Assembly (NCBI GenBank): GCA_965235075.1
Contig: OZ249404.1
Location: 1 to 64,000, forward strand
DNA from: Fontibacterium medardense
GTDB lineage: Bacteria > Pseudomonadota > Alphaproteobacteria > Pelagibacterales > Pelagibacteraceae
Reading direction: 5' to 3'
Length of the DNA: 64,000 nt
This document shows, one piece after another, positions 9,448-17,954 of the stretch (positions are counted from its first letter, which is position 1; each line of letters starts with the position of its first letter). The notes below the pieces were generated by a model. It was not told the DNA's origin. It saw only the letters and a list, made by a program, of their open reading frames with translations, and did no database searches. A program made the translations under genes and the position numbers.

Positions 9448-10494
9448 TTATTTGAATAATTTAGAAAAACTCCTTTTAGGTCTATTTTTCCAGTAGCCTC
9501 TATGAAATGCATCGCTTGCTATAAGAGGTATAACGCTAGTTGCTTCAGCGAAAACCATTTGCTCTCTTGCTGTATCTACTTTTCCCCATGAGCTTGCTTC
9601 TTTTAATGTAGAAGAACTACACGCTCCATCTCTAACGTCAGCAACAGTAATTTGTATAGCGTATTTATGCATATCAACTTCTTTTCCTAAAAGCTCAGCA
9701 CATATAACCGTGTCTTGAATATAGTTTTTAGGAACGCCACCACCGATCATTAATAAACCTGAAGTTTTTGATTTAATTTTAATTTCAGTAAGTTCTCTAA
9801 AATCTCTTATAGAGTCAATTGTTAAATGTTTTTTAGGATTTCTTTCTTGATGCATTACTAAACCAAATCCAGCACTAGAATCTGTAAAAGCAGGACAGAA
9901 TATTGGCACATCGTTTTCGTAAGCAAGTTGAATTAAAGATTCTTTCTTCTTTGAATGTTTTGTTAAATATTTTCCCATTTCTCTTATGAATTCGCGAGAA
10001 GTATAAGGTCTAGCTTCTAATTGATCTGCTATTTCGCCAATCGTTTTATCACATGCTTGTAGTTGGTCTTCATCAATGTAAGTGTCGTATATTCTATCGA
10101 TGTAATGTTCTCTTAATACATTGTCGTTTTGGAATTGAGATCCTTGGTAATGTTTAAAGCCTAGCGCTTCAAAGAAATCCATATCAACAATAGATGCTCC
10201 TGTTGAAACTATGGCATCAACCATGTTGTTTTTAACTAGATCGGCATAAACTTTCATACATCCCGCAGCAGAAGTTGATCCTGCTAAAGTTAAGAAAACA
10301 GTGCAGTTTTTATCGTTTAACATTTCGTTATAGATTTGAGCTGCATTGGCTGTTTCTCTAGATGTAAAAGACATCTTAGCCATAGCATCTATGATGGGCC
10401 TTGCATCAAAAGAGGTAATATCTATGTGCTCGATTGCTTTATCTAAAAAGCTAGATTTGTTGTGACCTATAGTTGAATTTGAGGATTTGTTCAT
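9448..10494 (-). CDS. Deoxyhypusine synthase-like protein (probable polyamine aminobutyl/aminopropyl transferase)
   Basis: This is a bacterial member of the deoxyhypusine synthase family, whose characterised relatives make deoxyhypusine on eIF5A or, in bacteria and plants, homospermidine. The 348-residue protein keeps GGGVPKN at 251-257, and SSWGK at 301-305 places Lys305 at the position of the catalytic lysine that forms the enzyme-imine intermediate in human DHS. Bacteria lack eIF5A, so a small-molecule amine acceptor is expected. It overlaps the upstream PLP decarboxylase by one base and precedes aguB by three. The context supports homospermidine, or another triamine, made from putrescine. 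The exact product cannot be read from the sequence. Confidence 0.85.
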   Translation of the reverse strand: MNKSSNSTIGHNKSSFLDKAIEHIDITSFDARPIIDAMAKMSFTSRETANAAQIYNEMLNDKNCTVFLTLAGSTSAAGCMKVYADLVKNNMVDAIVSTGASIVDMDFFEALGFKHYQGSQFQNDNVLREHYIDRIYDTYIDEDQLQACDKTIGEIADQLEARPYTSREFIREMGKYLTKHSKKKESLIQLAYENDVPIFCPAFTDSSAGFGLVMHQERNPKKHLTIDSIRDFRELTEIKIKSKTSGLLMIGGGVPKNYIQDTVICAELLGKEVDMHKYAIQITVADVRDGACSSSTLKEASSWGKVDTAREQMVFAEATSVIPLIASDAFHRGYWKNRPKRSFSKLFK

Positions 10495-11684
10495 TAAGCA
10501 ACAAGATAATTGCTTTTGTATTCCTCATCTTGTTCATTTTGATAAACAGACATTATTGGTTTATCTTCGATTTCGAAAATGTCATCTGAGTAAAAGCCGT
10601 TAAATTTAGTTCTGAAAGTTAAACCGTAACTTCCTAATTGTCCAATCTCTATATAATCGCCTTCTTTTAAATTATTTGGCAACATGTAAGGACCTTTCAT
10701 AAAATCCATACTATCACACGTTGGGCCGTAGAAATTAAAAGGAGTTAAACGTCTGCTTAAATCTTTTCCAGTATCGATAACTTTTGTTGGAAAAATAAAA
10801 TTTGGAAACCCAGCATCAAATAAAGATCCGTAAGTTCCATCATTAATATAAAGGCTTTGTTTTTTTCTAAGTTCCACTTTAACAATAGTAGAACCGCTTT
10901 CTGCAACAATAGCTCTACCTGGTTCGCAAATTAACTCTGGTTGTTTAGGTAAATTTAATTTGTTTACTGCTTTTTTAATTTCTTCCATGTAATTTTCTAA
11001 TGGCTGAGGATATAAATCTGGATACTTAGACGGAAATCCTCCGCCTACATTTATAATGTCAGGAGTAATTCCTGATTTTGTAATTATATTTCCAATTTCT
11101 TTAATTCCTTTTGAGTAAGACACAGGATGCATACACTGTGAACCAACGTGGAAACTTACTCCAAGTTTTTTAACAAGCGGTCTTACTAATTTTATCAATC
11201 CAATAGCTTCGGTAGTAGAAGCTCCGAATTTTTTTGAAAGATCAATTTCAGAATGTTCATTAGAAACAAATATTCTTAAATACAAAGTTAAATCTTTTGC
11301 ATCTTTAGTTGCTTCAAAAATTTTAATTAATTCATCTTTTGTATCAAAAGAAAAATCTCTTACTCCATAATTAAAATATGCTTCTTCGATACTCTTTCTA
11401 TTTTTTACTGTGTGCATGAAATAAAGTTTTGCATCTTTTGCAATTGAATTAACTAATTTAATTTCTTCTAGAGAGGCTACATCAAAATTTGTGATTCCAT
11501 TTTGATAGATGTGTTTGATAACACTTTTGTGAGGATTTGTTTTTACAGCGTATAGGGGTTTCCCAGGAAAATTATTTACAAAAAAATTACAAGCCAGTTT
11601 TATACTTTCTGGTCGAATGCAATATACAGGATTTACTGGCTGAAGATCTCTGACTAAGTCAGAAACAGAATTAAACTTTTTCAA
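10494..11684 (-). CDS. PLP-dependent ornithine/arginine/lysine decarboxylase, alanine-racemase fold (group IV)
   Basis: This is a fold-type III amino-acid decarboxylase, the first gene of the polyamine operon. Lys48 (LYAVKTNP) should bind PLP. His179 (FHVGSQ), the phosphate-binding GGGFP at 214-218, CEPGRA at 253-258 and the catalytic GPTCDSMDF with Cys323/Asp324 match ornithine decarboxylases. Its 396-residue length fits ODC and is far too short for a SpeA-type arginine decarboxylase. The start is TTG: an in-frame stop lies three codons upstream and the next methionine is residue 90, while an AAAGGA ribosome-binding site lies just upstream. The substrate is uncertain. Ornithine is the family default, but co-operonic aguA/aguB would need agmatine, so arginine decarboxylation is a real alternative. 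Confidence 0.85.
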   Translation of the reverse strand: MKKFNSVSDLVRDLQPVNPVYCIRPESIKLACNFFVNNFPGKPLYAVKTNPHKSVIKHIYQNGITNFDVASLEEIKLVNSIAKDAKLYFMHTVKNRKSIEEAYFNYGVRDFSFDTKDELIKIFEATKDAKDLTLYLRIFVSNEHSEIDLSKKFGASTTEAIGLIKLVRPLVKKLGVSFHVGSQCMHPVSYSKGIKEIGNIITKSGITPDIINVGGGFPSKYPDLYPQPLENYMEEIKKAVNKLNLPKQPELICEPGRAIVAESGSTIVKVELRKKQSLYINDGTYGSLFDAGFPNFIFPTKVIDTGKDLSRRLTPFNFYGPTCDSMDFMKGPYMLPNNLKEGDYIEIGQLGSYGLTFRTKFNGFYSDDIFEIEDKPIMSVYQNEQDEEYKSNYLVA

Positions 11685-11814
11685 TTCTTGTTATGTCCTT
11701 TTGTTAAAAATTATTAATATAATTAACTCTTGAGTCGTGAATTAGGGCAAAATTTAATTCTTGTAAAGTATTTATTTTAGGTAAGAAAAATTTTTTTCAC
11801 ACTGTGACCTTCGC

Positions 11815-11843
11815 TTGAGATCGGGTTCGGGAAGGACTATATT
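11815..11843 (+). promoter_or_regulatory. Predicted sigma-70 promoter of regA
   Basis: A -35 element TTGAGA (11815-11820) is separated by exactly 17 bases from a -10 element TATATT (11838-11843). Transcription would be expected to begin near 11850, only a few bases before the regA ATG at 11853, so the transcript would be essentially leaderless. No Shine-Dalgarno sequence fits between the -10 and the ATG. Confidence 0.55.
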
Positions 11844-11852
11844 CAGGTCTCG

Positions 11853-12419
11853 ATGAATAAAATTTTAACATCAAAAGTCAGTTTGGATCAATTTGCGAAC
11901 AAATCTTTACTCATAGTGGATGATGACGATCCATTTCGAAACAGGCTTTCAAAAGCCATGGAAAATAAAGGTTTTTTAGTTACCTCAGCTTCTAGCGTTT
12001 CCGAGGCGAACCAAAAAGTCAAAACTTCAGCCCCAACTTTTGCCATTATAGACCTTAGGCTAAACGATGGGAGCGGTCTGGATGTTGTTAAAGAGATTCA
12101 CAAGGTTAAAGCCGACAGCAGAATTATAGTTTTAACTGGCTATGGAAACATTCCAACGGCTGTTGCAGCGGTTAAATCGGGAGCCATAGACTATCTTGCT
12201 AAGCCAGCAGACGCCGAGGATTTAGAGGCCGCTTTATTGGCAGATAAAGATAAGAAGGCAGTTCCCCCAGAGAATCCAATGTCGGCTGACAGGGTAAAAT
12301 GGGAGCATATTCAGAGAGTATTTGAATTATGCGACCGAAATGTTTCTGAGACGGCCAGAAGACTTAAAATGCACAGAAGAACCCTTCAAAGAATACTTTC
12401 GAAAAGATCTCCAAAATAA
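11853..12419 (+). CDS. regA: Redox response regulator RegA/PrrA/ActR
   Basis: RegA is the DNA-binding partner of RegB and controls respiration, carbon and nitrogen functions in response to redox state. The 188-residue protein has a receiver domain with acidic pocket residues DDDD at 23-26, phospho-acceptor Asp67 (AIIDLRL), LTGYGNIPTA and LAKPAD. A Fis-type helix-turn-helix ends in MHRRTLQRILSKR, which is diagnostic for this family. The coding region is visibly richer in GC (about 45% in the lines I counted) than its neighbours. It is divergent from the polyamine operon and adjoins the convergent DUF6314 gene with no gap. Confidence 0.94.
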   Translation: MNKILTSKVSLDQFANKSLLIVDDDDPFRNRLSKAMENKGFLVTSASSVSEANQKVKTSAPTFAIIDLRLNDGSGLDVVKEIHKVKADSRIIVLTGYGNIPTAVAAVKSGAIDYLAKPADAEDLEAALLADKDKKAVPPENPMSADRVKWEHIQRVFELCDRNVSETARRLKMHRRTLQRILSKRSPK

Positions 12420-12845
12420 CTAATTATTCTTACAAGACCTAAAATAGGTGTTCTGTATTAACATTCTTTTATTTGGACCAGTTATTAAGTGATCTATTTT
12501 AAACAAATTATTATTTATTACTCTTAAGTATGTTTTGTAGGTATCTTTTTTACAAAAGTACCAAGAAACAAGATTCTCTTTGAAGTTGTTATTAAATTTT
12601 TGATAAATTTTATTTTTTTTATCACCAAGCAAAAAGTAAAATTTTATAACATTCCTATTTTCAACGATATCAAACTTTTGATAACCAGATATTGCTTCAC
12701 CATTATCTTTTTTATGAATTAAGCTTTTTTCTTCGTAATAAAAATTATTTAATGTTTTAGATTTTAAAGACACCAAACCTTCGCCTAAAAAGCCATTTGA
12801 TATCTTTTTTTTTAAATACCAAGAACCTAAAAGGTTTTTGAACAT
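12420..12845 (-). CDS. DUF6314-like small protein
   Basis: This 141-residue protein resembles the DUF6314 family of unknown function: an N-terminal LLGSWYLKKKI segment, a repeated strand pattern, a C-x-x-D-x-Y segment in the middle, and a C-terminal GPNK...Y-x-R motif. The predicted fold is mostly beta, possibly lipocalin-like. There is no signal peptide or membrane segment. It ends one base after the regA stop and starts 21 bases downstream of bioY on the same strand, so it may be the last gene of a bioY operon. The family call rests on pattern resemblance and no function can be stated. Confidence 0.6.
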   Translation of the reverse strand: MFKNLLGSWYLKKKISNGFLGEGLVSLKSKTLNNFYYEEKSLIHKKDNGEAISGYQKFDIVENRNVIKFYFLLGDKKNKIYQKFNNNFKENLVSWYFCKKDTYKTYLRVINNNLFKIDHLITGPNKRMLIQNTYFRSCKNN

Positions 12846-12866
12846 TTATAATTAGATATAAAGAAT

Positions 12867-13439
12867 TTAAGATTTTATATATTTTTTTAACTTAAAAATA
12901 TGTGGAATTAACAATACAAGCAAAGTTATTTTAAATAATTCGGCAAATATAAAAGGGGCAACTCCTAACTTGATAATAGAATCATTCCAACCAAATATCG
13001 TACCAAGCCACATAACTCCCAATACATAAGTTGGGATAATAGCGATTATTAATTTTGTAATTCTTGTTAAAATTTTATCTTCATCTTTGATATTTCCAGA
13101 AAGATATACAGTAATAAAATATCCCATTAAGTATCCGCAGGTTGGTCCAAGTATATAACTTAGTCCAATCCCCTTTTCTGGAGTGCCAGCAAATACCGGA
13201 AGACCAAACAAGCCTTCTAAAAAATAAGTTAACATTATTAAAAGACCCACTTTTTTTCCAAAAGCAACACCAATTGCCATGATTACGAACGTTTGCATAG
13301 TCATTGGCACAGGATAAAACGGAACTTTAGTTTTTGCAGACAAAGTAATGATAAAAGTTGCAAAAATAATTACGGGCAACAACCACATAATTTCTTTTAA
13401 TAAAAAAAGTTTTTTATTTTGAATTTTGTTATTAAGCAT
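12867..13439 (-). CDS. bioY: Biotin transporter BioY (substrate-binding S component)
   Basis: BioY is the membrane S component of biotin ECF transporters. The 190-residue protein has about six hydrophobic segments and the family motif in which VPFYPVPMTMQTF precedes a conserved Y-x-x-x-G-x-x-G-x-PVFAG block. No bioM (A-component ATPase) or bioN (T component) is adjacent, so it either works alone, as reported for some BioY proteins, or uses a shared ECF module elsewhere. It overlaps the upstream ABC ATPase by 8 bases, but that ATPase belongs to a different ABC class. Confidence 0.88.
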   Translation of the reverse strand: MLNNKIQNKKLFLLKEIMWLLPVIIFATFIITLSAKTKVPFYPVPMTMQTFVIMAIGVAFGKKVGLLIMLTYFLEGLFGLPVFAGTPEKGIGLSYILGPTCGYLMGYFITVYLSGNIKDEDKILTRITKLIIAIIPTYVLGVMWLGTIFGWNDSIIKLGVAPFIFAELFKITLLVLLIPHIFKLKKYIKS

Positions 13440-14364
13440 TTTTTTTTGTTAGTTTTAAAAAAACATCTTCTAAGTCTGCATCTTCTGTTAAAATGTCCAA
13501 AATTTCAATATTTTTTTCTTTAACTTCGGATATGATTTCCTCAATTTTATTCTCATTTTTATTGTAGGTAACGCTAATAAGGTCAGGCTTAGGGTAATTA
13601 ATTGTAAGACCGGACTTCAGTTTTTCCCCGATATTTTTAGGAACTTTTAATTTAAAAATTATTTTTTTTGTTAGTATATTATTTAGTAAATTTTCAGTTT
13701 TATCCAATGCTATTAGTTCGCCATTATTAATAATTGCAATACGGTCACACAATTGTTGGGCTTCTTGCAGATAGTGTGTTGTTAAAATAATAGTTACACC
13801 TTGTTTGTTAAGCTGTTGAATGTTTTCTAAAAGTTGTTGTCTAAGATCTACATCAACGCCAGCTGTAGGCTCATCCAGAATTAAAATAGGAGGGCGGTGA
13901 ACAAGTGCTTTTGCAACTAATAATCTTCGCTTCATTCCTCCAGATAAACTTCGAGCATAGGAATCTGCTTTGTCTTTAAGCATAGTGATCTCTAAAATTT
14001 TATCTGTAATTCTTTCACTTTCTTTTATTCCATACATTCCAGCTTGAATTTCGAGTAATTTTCTTGGAGAAAAAAATGGATCAAGATTTGTTTCTTGAGG
14101 GACTATCCCAATAGAACTTCTTACCTCTCTAGGATTTTTATCTAGATCAAAATTCCATACCTTTACTGAACCAGAAGATTTTATAACTGTCCCTGCAAGA
14201 ATATTTATAAATGTAGATTTACCAGCGCCATTTGGACCTAATAAACCAAATATTTCTCCTTTATTAACATTTAAACTAATGTTTTTTAAAGCATGGATTG
14301 TATTTTGTTTTGTCTTAAATTCTTTTGAAAGATTACTAATTTCTAGTGCTAAAAAATTTTCCAT
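13432..14364 (-). CDS. ABC transporter ATP-binding protein, ABC-2/CcmA-like class
   Basis: This is a cytoplasmic ATPase of an ABC exporter. Walker A is GPNGAGKST at residues 43-51, the signature is LSGGMKRRL, Walker B is ILILDEPTAGVD, and the H-loop is TTHY. A C-terminal extension (about residues 225-310) of the kind found in ABC-2-type drug or polysaccharide exporters follows the ATPase core. No ABC-2 permease lies next to it. The only overlapping partner is bioY, whose normal ATPase would be of the CbiO/BioM type, so a functional link to biotin uptake is doubtful. The substrate is unknown. Confidence 0.85.
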   Translation of the reverse strand: MENFLALEISNLSKEFKTKQNTIHALKNISLNVNKGEIFGLLGPNGAGKSTFINILAGTVIKSSGSVKVWNFDLDKNPREVRSSIGIVPQETNLDPFFSPRKLLEIQAGMYGIKESERITDKILEITMLKDKADSYARSLSGGMKRRLLVAKALVHRPPILILDEPTAGVDVDLRQQLLENIQQLNKQGVTIILTTHYLQEAQQLCDRIAIINNGELIALDKTENLLNNILTKKIIFKLKVPKNIGEKLKSGLTINYPKPDLISVTYNKNENKIEEIISEVKEKNIEILDILTEDADLEDVFLKLTKKNA

Positions 14365-14412
14365 TAATATTATGTAATATAATTTTTGTATTTATAAGAT
14401 AATATTTATTTA

Positions 14413-17208
14413 ATGACCAATTCTAAAAAAACAGACCTTCTTTATCTAATTGATGGCTCTGGTTACATTTTTAGAGCCTTTTACGCTCTTCCACCACTTA
14501 CAAGAAAAAGTGATGGAGTGCCAGTAGGAGCGGTCAGCGGATTTTGTAATATGCTTTACAAATTTCTAGAAGATGCAAAATCAAAAAATAATCATGAAAA
14601 ACCAACACACATAGCTGTTATCTTTGATAGCGCCAGAAAGAATTTTAGAAACAGTATTTATCCAGAATACAAAGCAAATAGAACCGAAACCCCAGAAGAT
14701 TTAATACCTCAATTTAGTTTTATACGTGAAGCTGTAAAAGCTTTTAATTTACCTAGTATAGAGATGGAAAATTATGAAGCTGATGATTTGATAGCTACAT
14801 ATAAAAAAGAAGCTTTAAAAAAAAACACAAGAGTTAAGATTATTTCATCTGACAAAGATTTAATGCAATTAATTGATGATCAAACAACACTTTTTGATTC
14901 AATGAAAAATAAAGATATTGGCATTGAAGAGGTTAAGGAAAAATTTGGTGTAACCCCTGATAAAGTTATTGAAGTACAAGCATTGGCGGGTGATAGTTCA
15001 GATAATATACCTGGTGTTCCAAGCATAGGAGTTAAGACTGCAGCAGAGTTAATCAATGAATTTGGCACGGTAGAAAACTTATTAAAAAATGTAGATAAAA
15101 TTAAACAACCAAAACGAAGACAGACAATTTCTGACAATAAAGATAATGCACTTATAAGTAAAAAATTAGTCACACTAAAAGACGATGTTCCTACCGTTGA
15201 AAAAATTGAAGATTTTATAGTTAAGGATTTAGATAAAAGTAAAATTATTTCATTTTTAAAAAAAATGGAATTTACGAGACTTTTGGAAAGAATTGAAAAA
15301 GCCTATGGAGGACAGACTGATAAAAAGGATATTATTTTAGAAGAAACAAATGAGAATGTTTCTACAAGTGAGAATGTTTCTAGAGAAAATTATAAAACAG
15401 TATTTAAATTATCTGAGCTAGAAAAAATTTTAGACGAGGCTGAAAAAAAAGGTTACGTCGTTGTTGACGTTGAGACAAATTCTTTAAACATTAGACAAGC
15501 TGATTTAGTTGGCATTTCTTTATGTGTAAAACAAGGTGATGCTTATTACGTGCCATTAAATCATTCCAACAAAGAGGATAAACAAATTAAATCTCAGTTA
15601 AATACTGATGCTGTTATTAAAAAAATTAAACCTTTTCTTGAGGACAAAAGTATAAAAATAATTGGACATAATATTAAATATGATTTTCGAATATTAAAAA
15701 AATATGGAATTCATTTAAATTCAATAGAAGACACGATGTTAATGTCTTATGTATTGGATGCTGGAATAAATCGTCATGGCATGGATTTACTTTCTGAGAT
15801 TCATTTAAATCATAAGACGATTTCGTTTAAAGATGTTGCTGGCATAGGAAAATCACAAGTTACTTTTAATAAGGTTCATATTGATAAGGCAACAGAATAT
15901 GCGGCTGAGGATGCTGATGTTACTTTAAGATTATATAATTTTTTTAATAATAGAATTTTTAAAGAAGAAGTATTGAAGGTTTACCAAGAGCTTGAAAAGC
16001 CAATGATTGAAGTTTTGTCACAAATGGAGGAAAATGGAATAAAAATTGATGAAAAAATTTTAAAAAACTTATCATTAAAATTTGAGAAAGATTTAAAAGT
16101 TCTAGAAAAAAAAATTTATGAACTTGCCGGTGAGGAGTTTAATATTGCATCCACAAAACAACTTGGTGATATTCTTTATAAAAAACTAAAAATTGTTGGC
16201 ACTAAGAAGACCAAAAAAGGCAATTACGCAACCAATGTTAATATTTTAGAAGACTTGGCTTTCCAGGGACATGAATTACCTCAATTTATTCTAGATTGGA
16301 GACAAAAATCTAAATTAAAGAATACTTATACTGATAGTTTGCAAGAATTTATTGATCCAAAAACTAAAAGAATTCATACATCATTTTTACTTGCCGCCAC
16401 CAATACAGGTAGACTTGCTTCTAGCGATCCAAACATTCAAAATATTCCAATTAAATCTGCTGAAGGAAAGGAGATACGTTCTGCATTTATAGCAGAGAAG
16501 GGTAATTTTTTAATTTCAGCTGATTATAGTCAAATTGAAATGAGAATACTTGCGCACATGGCCGATGTTAAAGAACTCAAGAAAGGTTTTTTAAATTCAG
16601 AAGACATTCATAATATTACAGCAGCCCAAATCTTTGAGGTAAAACAAAATGAAATTAACGAAGAAATGAGAAGAAAAGCAAAGGCAATAAATTTTGGAAT
16701 TATTTATGGAATCTCATCATACGGTCTTGCTAAACAAATCTCAGTTTCTAATACTGAAGCAGAATCTTTTTTAAAATCTTATTTTAAGAAATTTCCAGAA
16801 ATAAAAGATTATATGAATGAAACATTAAAAAACTGTAGAAAATATGGTTATGTAAAAACAATATTTGGTAGAAAATGTAACTTTCCAAATATTAATGACA
16901 AAAACCATACTTTAAGAACTTTTCAAGAAAGAGCGTCTATTAATGCTCCAATACAAGGAACTGCAGCTGATCTTTTAAGGCTTGCAATGATAAAGATAGA
17001 TCAAAAAATTCAAGATCAAGATTTAAAATGCAAAATGCTTTTGCAGATTCATGATGAGTTAGTATTCGAATCTTCCGCTGATAATATTAAAAAATCAAAA
17101 ACTGATATTGTGGAAATAATGTCAAAAGCGTCAGAACCTGACTATAAATTTTCCATTCCTTTAAGCGTAGATATTAAAGAAGGATTAAATTGGACAACTG
17201 CGCATTAA
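14413..17208 (+). CDS. polA: DNA polymerase I
   Basis: DNA polymerase I removes RNA primers and fills gaps. The 931-residue protein has all three domains. The N-terminal 5'-3' exonuclease shows YLIDGSGYIFRAFYALP, YEADD and SSDKDLMQL. The 3'-5' exonuclease begins near residue 345 and keeps the D-x-E metal ligands in VVVDVETNSLN, so proofreading is probably active. The polymerase domain carries DYSQIEMRILAHMAD, the O-helix INFGIIYGISSYGL and QIHDELVFE. It is divergent from the ABC ATPase and precedes chvI by 39 bases. Confidence 0.97.
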   Translation: MTNSKKTDLLYLIDGSGYIFRAFYALPPLTRKSDGVPVGAVSGFCNMLYKFLEDAKSKNNHEKPTHIAVIFDSARKNFRNSIYPEYKANRTETPEDLIPQFSFIREAVKAFNLPSIEMENYEADDLIATYKKEALKKNTRVKIISSDKDLMQLIDDQTTLFDSMKNKDIGIEEVKEKFGVTPDKVIEVQALAGDSSDNIPGVPSIGVKTAAELINEFGTVENLLKNVDKIKQPKRRQTISDNKDNALISKKLVTLKDDVPTVEKIEDFIVKDLDKSKIISFLKKMEFTRLLERIEKAYGGQTDKKDIILEETNENVSTSENVSRENYKTVFKLSELEKILDEAEKKGYVVVDVETNSLNIRQADLVGISLCVKQGDAYYVPLNHSNKEDKQIKSQLNTDAVIKKIKPFLEDKSIKIIGHNIKYDFRILKKYGIHLNSIEDTMLMSYVLDAGINRHGMDLLSEIHLNHKTISFKDVAGIGKSQVTFNKVHIDKATEYAAEDADVTLRLYNFFNNRIFKEEVLKVYQELEKPMIEVLSQMEENGIKIDEKILKNLSLKFEKDLKVLEKKIYELAGEEFNIASTKQLGDILYKKLKIVGTKKTKKGNYATNVNILEDLAFQGHELPQFILDWRQKSKLKNTYTDSLQEFIDPKTKRIHTSFLLAATNTGRLASSDPNIQNIPIKSAEGKEIRSAFIAEKGNFLISADYSQIEMRILAHMADVKELKKGFLNSEDIHNITAAQIFEVKQNEINEEMRRKAKAINFGIIYGISSYGLAKQISVSNTEAESFLKSYFKKFPEIKDYMNETLKNCRKYGYVKTIFGRKCNFPNINDKNHTLRTFQERASINAPIQGTAADLLRLAMIKIDQKIQDQDLKCKMLLQIHDELVFESSADNIKKSKTDIVEIMSKASEPDYKFSIPLSVDIKEGLNWTTAH

Positions 17209-17247
17209 AACTTTTGATTATACAAATATTATTATAAAATAATTTAT

Positions 17248-17949
17248 ATGAATAAAACAATCGCCCTGGTCGATGATGATAGAAATATTTTAACAAGCGT
17301 TTCAATGGCGCTTGAGAATGAGGGATTTAAAGTTCAGACTTACCTTGATGGTGAAAGCGCATACATCGGCATGACGCGTAATCCTCCTGATCTTGCAGTT
17401 ATAGATTTAAAAATGCCTAAAATGAACGGCGAAGAATTACTAGAAAAATTAAGAAAAAAATCTTCTATGCCTGTCATTTTGTTAACTTCCAAAGACGATG
17501 AAGTGGATGAATTGTTAGGATTAAAACTAGGGGCCGATGATTATGTTAAAAAGTCTGGAGGCTTTTCAATTAAAGTACTAATAGAGAGAATTCGTGTTCA
17601 ATTTAGAAAGCTAGAACCTAAGACAGCTTCACAGCCAAAAAATGTTTTAAACGTTGGAAGATTAACCTTAGACTCCGAGCAATTAGAATGTGAGTGGGGA
17701 GGAAAGACTTTGCCTGACAAATTAACCACAACTGAATTTAAGATTATTTATGAATTAGCAAAAAGGCCAGGTGTCGTTAAAGAAAGAGCCTACCTAATGA
17801 ATATTGCCTATAAGCAGGATAATGACATTGAAGACAGGACTATAGACAGTCATGTTAAACGAATAAGAAAAAAATTTAAAAAAATTGACCCTAAATTTTC
17901 AGCAATTGAGACAAGATATGGAAGTGGCTATCGCTGGAATGTTAGTTAA
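17248..17949 (+). CDS. chvI: Two-component response regulator ChvI
   Basis: This OmpR-family regulator pairs with ChvG in alphaproteobacterial envelope and acid-stress signalling. The receiver domain (1-120) contains DDD at 9-11, phospho-acceptor Asp53 (AVIDLKMPKMNG), LLTSKDDE and a KKSGGFS segment. The winged-helix DNA-binding domain ends with RTIDSHVKRIRKKF and the family-typical ETRYGSGYRW. chvG follows after five bases, indicating one operon. Confidence 0.93.
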   Translation: MNKTIALVDDDRNILTSVSMALENEGFKVQTYLDGESAYIGMTRNPPDLAVIDLKMPKMNGEELLEKLRKKSSMPVILLTSKDDEVDELLGLKLGADDYVKKSGGFSIKVLIERIRVQFRKLEPKTASQPKNVLNVGRLTLDSEQLECEWGGKTLPDKLTTTEFKIIYELAKRPGVVKERAYLMNIAYKQDNDIEDRTIDSHVKRIRKKFKKIDPKFSAIETRYGSGYRWNVS

Positions 17950-17954
17950 ATAGA

